Of a stretch of 10,414 bases of DNA, positions 7,551 to 10,414 are shown one piece after another. Origin of the DNA: CAMYLY01 sp039587215. Lineage in GTDB: Bacteria; Gemmatimonadota; Gemmatimonadetes; Gemmatimonadales; GWC2-71-9. Position 1 is the first letter of the stretch. Every line of letters starts with the position of its first letter. A program made the translations under genes and the position numbers. Location: NCBI GenBank assembly GCA_039587215.1, contig JBDHIW010000070.1, positions 1 through 10,414 of the forward strand, read 5' to 3'. The notes beneath the pieces are model-generated. The model was given only the letters and a program-made list of their open reading frames with translations, did not search any database and was not told where the DNA came from.

Positions 7551-7713
7551 GGACCACTCACGAGGCGGCGCCAAGCCCCGGGCTGCCTTCGACCGGCCCC
7601 GTGGAGCAGCACGGGTTCACCCGCACCTCAGCCCGCCGTCATCCTCCCCGGCCCAATTTCGTCTCGATTCCGGCACTGTCGACCGGTGGGTCAGGCCCAC
7701 CACGGGGTCCGCT

Positions 7714-7884
7714 ATGACGAGTCCACAGGCACCGCACCGCCCGTCCGCCGCACTCCAACCCGAGCAACTCACTCCTAAAGTGACCCTGTGGCTCAAGGCA
7801 CATCTGTGGGCGCAGGTGATGGTCGGGATGATCCTCGGCATCGGGATCGGACTCGTGTTCTCGCTCGACCGGAGGCATCCATGA
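7714..7884 (+). pseudogene. Truncated 5' fragment of a dicarboxylate/amino acid:cation symporter (DAACS family)
   Basis: Seen: an ATG frame of 56 codons. Residues about 19-50, LTPKVTLWLKAH followed by LWAQVMVGMILGIGIGLVFS, match the first amphipathic stretch and TM1 opening of GltP/DctA-like symporters (pattern W-x-Q-V-hydrophobic-G-hydrophobic2-LGI-x-hydrophobic-G). An intact member has about 400-450 residues. Here the match stops after Ser50 (codon 7861-7863), and the last six codons (LDRRHP, stop) are antisense to the neighbouring propeller fragment. No trace of the missing symporter C-terminus occurs in the window. No strong Shine-Dalgarno precedes the ATG, and a small hairpin (7685-7701) lies just upstream. 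The product cannot be a working transporter, having at most one membrane segment and none of the substrate-binding core. The family call rests on a short segment. The alternative is an unrelated small single-pass membrane protein. Confidence 0.55.
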
Positions 7885-8224
7885 TCCGAATCACGCGACG
7901 GGCGTCGTCTCCGGCCGAGTACAGGATGCTGGATCCGTCCGGCGACCATCGGGCGTTCCACTTCGGTACCGGGTCATCCGTGAGTTGGCGAACCACTCCG
8001 GTCGCGAGGTCCAGCACGAAGACCTGCGTCACGGGACCCACGCGGTTCGAGTGAAACACCAGGCGCCCCCCGTCCGGCGACCAATCGGGATAGACGTCAC
8101 GGACCGCCCCGAGGTGCTCGCTCTCTTGCGCAGCGGCCTCCTGCGGTCGGACGGTGACGATCGACAGCACCACCACCAACAGCGTGAACACATGAGCCGG
8201 AGACCGCCACACTCGGTGAGTCAC
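7793..8224 (-). pseudogene. Truncated 5' fragment of an exported TolB/PD40-type propeller protein
   Basis: Seen: 143 codons from GTG at 8224. A signal peptide (about 1-33) has the hydrophobic core VFTLLVVVLSIV and ends in AAAQ. Two complete propeller motifs follow: DWSPDGGRLVFHSNR (48-61) and ARWSPDGSSILYSAG (91-105). Sense-coding quality ends at about residue 119 (MDASG, near 7868). The tail, RARTRVRSRCRGSS onward, is Arg/Ser-rich and is simply the antisense of the symporter fragment. A normal TolB-like protein has six or so blades and several hundred residues, and only about two blades remain. The GTG start is chosen because it directly precedes the signal peptide and has AAGGGA about 8 bases upstream; an in-frame ATG at 8329 would add an uncharacteristic Arg-rich leader over the hairpin at 8302-8326. 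The fragment and the symporter fragment end at the same point, tail to tail. Confidence 0.75.
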
Positions 8225-8301
8225 GCAATCGATCCCTTCGCGCGTGAGAGAAGCGTCCCCGCTCCAATATGGACGAAGCACCTGCGCTAGCCGGAAACGA
8301 C

Positions 8302-8326
8302 GACGGGCCCGCCAAGCGGGCCCGTC
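8302..8326 (-). terminator. Intrinsic terminator of the ABM-type gene
   Basis: GACGGGCCCGC (8302-8312) and GCGGGCCCGTC (8316-8326) form a perfect 11-bp stem with a 3-base loop, 33 bases beyond the stop of the gene ending at 8360. Reading on the minus strand, the stem runs into GTCGTTTCC, a short T-run. On the plus strand no T-run follows, so the minus-strand gene is the likely user. Confidence 0.82.
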
Positions 8327-8359
8327 CAATCCGTATCCTCGCGCTCGACGTGGTTCTCG

Positions 8360-8734
8360 TCAGGCAGTCCGCTCGAACCCGAAGACGTTCGTGCCAAACT
8401 GTGCACCCATGTTCATACTCTCCGCGGCCTGCTTGAGCTCCGGCGGCACATCACCGCAGAAGAAGAACGGGCCGGGAACGGCAATCGCGGCCAGCTTGGG
8501 GAAGTGTTGCGCCGCCGTACCACCGAGATGCGCGCCCAACGCGGCGCCATCCTTGAACAGATCGTGGACGATGAGCGCGTTGGCCTCCTCATCGATGTAG
8601 CACTGCATCATCAGCGCATCCGGCTCGGTCTCCTGCATCTGCTGCAGCACTTCTTCGTAGATACTCTTGAGCTCGTCGAGCTTCCCCTCGTTCGCGGTCC
8701 AGCGGTACACCACGGTGATGGCCTGGTCGTTCAT
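8360..8734 (-). CDS. Small dimeric alpha/beta-barrel (ABM-like) protein, possible monooxygenase
   Basis: Seen: 124 residues, no signal peptide and no membrane span, hence cytoplasmic. The pattern fits the ABM/DABB fold: strand ITVVYRWTA (6-14), helix GKLDELKSIYEEVLQQMQETE (17-37), strand ALMMQCYIDEE (40-50), ALIVHDLFKDGAALGAHL (53-70) resembling the conserved D-x-x-A-x-x-x-H-x region (His69), and strand AVPGPFFFCGDVPPEL (85-100). Length is close to family norm, with a C-terminal extension of about 25 residues. Known: ABM proteins include quinone-forming monooxygenases, heme-degrading enzymes and many of unknown function, usually homodimers. The substrate is not inferable. AAGGAG (complement of 8741-8746) is 6 bases before the ATG. 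It appears monocistronic: a terminator lies at 8302-8326 and 207 bases separate it from the upstream peptidase gene. A 13-base palindrome (8759-8771) upstream could be an operator. Confidence 0.8.
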   Translation of the reverse strand: MNDQAITVVYRWTANEGKLDELKSIYEEVLQQMQETEPDALMMQCYIDEEANALIVHDLFKDGAALGAHLGGTAAQHFPKLAAIAVPGPFFFCGDVPPELKQAAESMNMGAQFGTNVFGFERTA

Positions 8735-8758
8735 TCAAGACTCCTTCGCGACGACAAT

Positions 8759-8771
8759 GAGTGGTCCACTC
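8759..8771. promoter_or_regulatory. Short palindrome upstream of the ABM-type gene
   Basis: GAGTGG-T-CCACTC is a perfect 6-bp inverted repeat around one base, 24 bases upstream of the start codon and 12 bases beyond the ribosome binding site, a typical operator position. One or two such palindromes are expected by chance in 10 kb, so this is weak on its own. Confidence 0.25.
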
Positions 8772-8904
8772 TGAAGCCCATTCGGGCCCGCATCGGAAAC
8801 CCCCGGGGAGGGTCGCAACGGCATCAAGGTAGCCGCCACGATCCTCACAGGGGTAGGCGGCACTCAGCGCACCGGGTACCGGGCACCATTGGGCCTGACT
8901 CGAC

Positions 8905-8922
8905 GCCTGGCGACCCCCAGGC
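8905..8922 (-). terminator. Weak hairpin after the M1-like peptidase gene
   Basis: GCCTGG (8905-8910) and CCAGGC (8917-8922) form a 6-bp stem with a 6-base loop, starting 19 bases after the stop codon at 8942. No T-run follows on the minus strand, so the terminator role is doubtful. Confidence 0.3.
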
Positions 8923-8941
8923 CGCACCGTGTCGCCGCCGG

Positions 8942-10414
8942 CTAACGACCCTCCTGTATGCCCACCCGCTCATGCGGCGTGCCGGCCGCGAGTTGATCGT
9001 ACCATGCCGTCGTGCGCACCCAGGTATCGAAGAAACCACTGAGATCGACGGCCGAGTGCGCTTGAAACGCCTCCAGCAGCCCGTCGAACGTGCCACCATC
9101 GTCGCGGTGCGTCTGGTAGTACTCCCGAAACGCAGCATCGAATGCGTCCGACCCCATGTTCGAGTACAGCGCATGAAACATGAGGGCGCCGACTCGATAG
9201 GACAGATCGGTGCGTCCAGCGGCACCATACCGTGCAAAGGGCACCGTGGTGATGTCGGGGGTTCGGTCGCCACTCGCGACGATCCCATCAGCGAACCGCC
9301 GTATGGTCCCCTCCATAGCGTCGAAACTGTCCAAATCCTGTGCCATGCGGAGTTGGAGGAACGTGGCGAGTCCCTCGTTCCATCGCGCCGACGGCAGGTC
9401 CACGTCTCGCGGGTTCCATAAATGAGTCAGTTCGTGGTACAGCGGCACGAGCGAGCCGGTCTCCGAGAAGGCATCGGCCGTCAGAATGACCCCGGCGGTC
9501 AGACTGGCCTGCGACCCCCACATCTCCGGGATCTCCATCACCGCCAACTTCGGTGTCGACCGCAGCGGGCCAAACCACTCCGCGAGCAGGTCGAGCCCGG
9601 CCACCGTGCGGTCGAGCACCCGCTGCCCGCCGATGGAATCCGCTCGAAAGTGATAGACACGGATGCCGTCGCTGGAACGCTCGACGTACTCGGCAATGGG
9701 CAGATTGAGAAACGGCACGGGCGCCGTGCTCTCGTACACGAAGGTCGTGCGGCCCTCCCGTGTCGTCCGCTCCACCAACGCACCACCCGTCGCCACGATG
9801 AACGAGTCAGGCACCGTGATCGCGGCGCGGTAGCTGAAGTCGGGGCGCGGCGCCGCGCGATTGGCGCCCGCGTTCAGCGTCCCGGGCACCGGCCACGCAA
9901 ACGCATCGGTGCGGAGAATCGAGAACCTGCCGTCATCGAGGTACCGCACCACGGCGTTCCAGACCACACGGTCCTGGATGTAGACCGAACCCGTCTCCCG
10001 ATACCCGACGAGGTACCCGCCGTACTCAAGCCGGAGTTCGACTACCTCGCCCGGGGCACGCGCCTCCGGCAGCGCGACCAGAATGTGGTTCACCTGTCGC
10101 CGCGCGTCGTCCGCGAACAGCACGACGTCCTGCATGAACGGCAGACTCTGACCGTCTGCATCACGCACCGCCCGCACCGTCATCAGCCGTCCAAGATTGA
10201 ACGAGACCTCGGAGATGGGCTCCCCGGACTCGTTGCGCAGGTGATACGACGCATGCCCCTCGAGCGAGCCGCGCTCGTGGTCGAGATCGAGCTCCAACTC
10301 CAACCGCTCCATCGCCCACCCGAACGCGAGGCCGTCCTGCGCGACGACCGGCATGGGGGTGGCTAGCAGCACAGCGGCGGCCGTGAGGTACGGCAGTCGC
10401 CGCCGTGACGGCCT
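8942..10414 (-). CDS. Exported M1-like (gluzincin) zinc metallopeptidase, 5' end beyond window
   Basis: Seen: 490 codons open at the right edge. The first visible codons read RPSRRRLPYLTAAAVLLATPMPVVAQD, a basic n-region, hydrophobic core and AQ-type cleavage site, so the real start lies a few codons outside; the GTG at 10372 would cut the signal peptide in half. Numbering from the first visible codon, the N-terminal beta domain (about 30-260) precedes the zinc site HELTH (327-331, bases 9422-9436), with NEG giving the likely third ligand Glu347, and SYRVGAL with Tyr406 as the probable transition-state tyrosine. There are 15 residues between HELTH and Glu347, against 18 in classical M1 enzymes. 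No exact GAMEN motif is present; the corresponding region reads MWGSQASLTAG. HELTHLWN also recalls M61 enzymes. Inferred: a periplasmic or surface aminopeptidase-like enzyme. The C-terminus (QTHRDDGGTFDGLLEAFQAHSAVDLSGFFDTWV) is the usual M1 domain end. Confidence 0.85.
   Translation of the reverse strand, partial: RPSRRRLPYLTAAAVLLATPMPVVAQDGLAFGWAMERLELELDLDHERGSLEGHASYHLRNESGEPISEVSFNLGRLMTVRAVRDADGQSLPFMQDVVLFADDARRQVNHILVALPEARAPGEVVELRLEYGGYLVGYRETGSVYIQDRVVWNAVVRYLDDGRFSILRTDAFAWPVPGTLNAGANRAAPRPDFSYRAAITVPDSFIVATGGALVERTTREGRTTFVYESTAPVPFLNLPIAEYVERSSDGIRVYHFRADSIGGQRVLDRTVAGLDLLAEWFGPLRSTPKLAVMEIPEMWGSQASLTAGVILTADAFSETGSLVPLYHELTHLWNPRDVDLPSARWNEGLATFLQLRMAQDLDSFDAMEGTIRRFADGIVASGDRTPDITTVPFARYGAAGRTDLSYRVGALMFHALYSNMGSDAFDAAFREYYQTHRDDGGTFDGLLEAFQAHSAVDLSGFFDTWVRTTAWYDQLAAGTPHERVGIQEGR

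Larger units (their letters stand above)
7391..7713. other. Non-coding divergent region upstream of the S9 peptidase gene
   Basis: I see no credible gene here. It holds the S9 ribosome binding site (7395-7402, minus strand). Two TTCACG hexamers lie on the minus strand 11 bases apart (complements of 7501-7506 and 7512-7517). Two hairpins are present, at 7518-7550 and at 7685-7701. The second (GGTGGG, 5-base loop, CCCACC) ends 12 bases before the ATG at 7714, a place where it could hinder translation. No -35/-10 pair stands out in either direction. Confidence 0.5.

Noticed and set aside
7391..7612. N-terminal extension of the S9 peptidase up to 7612
   Set aside because: It would hide the signal peptide internally. 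GGAGGGAG directly precedes ATG 7390.
8504..10366. Two long plus-strand frames (8504-9421 and 9422-10366)
   Set aside because: Both mirror the ABM and M1-like genes on the minus strand and are Arg/His-rich without motifs. The HELTH zinc site and the signal peptide decide for the minus strand.
1..10414. CRISPR array, tRNA/rRNA genes, insertion sequence, prophage or defence system
   Set aside because: No regularly spaced repeats, no cloverleaf-like or rRNA segments and no transposase, integrase, nuclease or phage-like protein were seen in any frame.

Overview
The window is GC-rich DNA (roughly two thirds G+C by eye) from a Gram-negative-type bacterium. A PASTA-less Ser/Thr kinase fused to a TolB/PD40-type propeller, an exported S9 peptidase with its own propeller, a further exported propeller protein and an exported M1-like peptidase together resemble Gemmatimonadota, with Acidobacteriota as the main alternative. 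This is inference from gene types; no rRNA or other phylogenetic marker is present.

Layout, left to right. (1) 1-417, minus: 5' end of a family 5 (oligopeptide/dipeptide-type) solute-binding protein, cut by the window edge. (2) 552-3182, minus: transmembrane Ser/Thr kinase with an extracytoplasmic propeller. (3) A 135-base divergent region with a palindrome, then 3318-5282, plus: a NatA/NatB-type ABC exporter pair whose genes abut exactly. (4) A strong hairpin at 5315-5354 separating convergent genes. (5) 5372-7390, minus: secreted S9 (prolyl oligopeptidase-family) peptidase with an intact catalytic triad. (6) 7391-7713: divergent non-coding region with several hairpins. (7) 7714-8224: two truncated genes facing each other, the first 50 or so codons of a dicarboxylate/amino acid:cation symporter (plus) and the first 120 or so codons of an exported propeller protein (minus), both ending at the same point near 7860-7876. 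(8) A terminator at 8302-8326, then 8360-8734, minus: small ABM-type dimeric alpha/beta-barrel protein. (9) 8942 to the right edge, minus: exported M1-like zinc metallopeptidase whose start lies beyond the window.

How the genes may work together: the content suggests envelope and peptide handling, with peptide binding, two exported peptidases, a sensor kinase and an export ABC system, but no single pathway is proved. The clearest anomaly is the tail-to-tail junction near 7868. It looks like one endpoint of an inversion or other rearrangement, or an assembly chimera, and it makes a testable prediction: the two missing 3' halves should lie next to each other elsewhere. I do not see a complete novel defence, mobile or biosynthetic system. 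Other points worth checking are the shortened zinc-site spacing in the M1-like enzyme, the Q-loop substitution and N-terminal insertion in NatA, a possible leaderless start for the kinase, and the palindrome between the kinase and natA.
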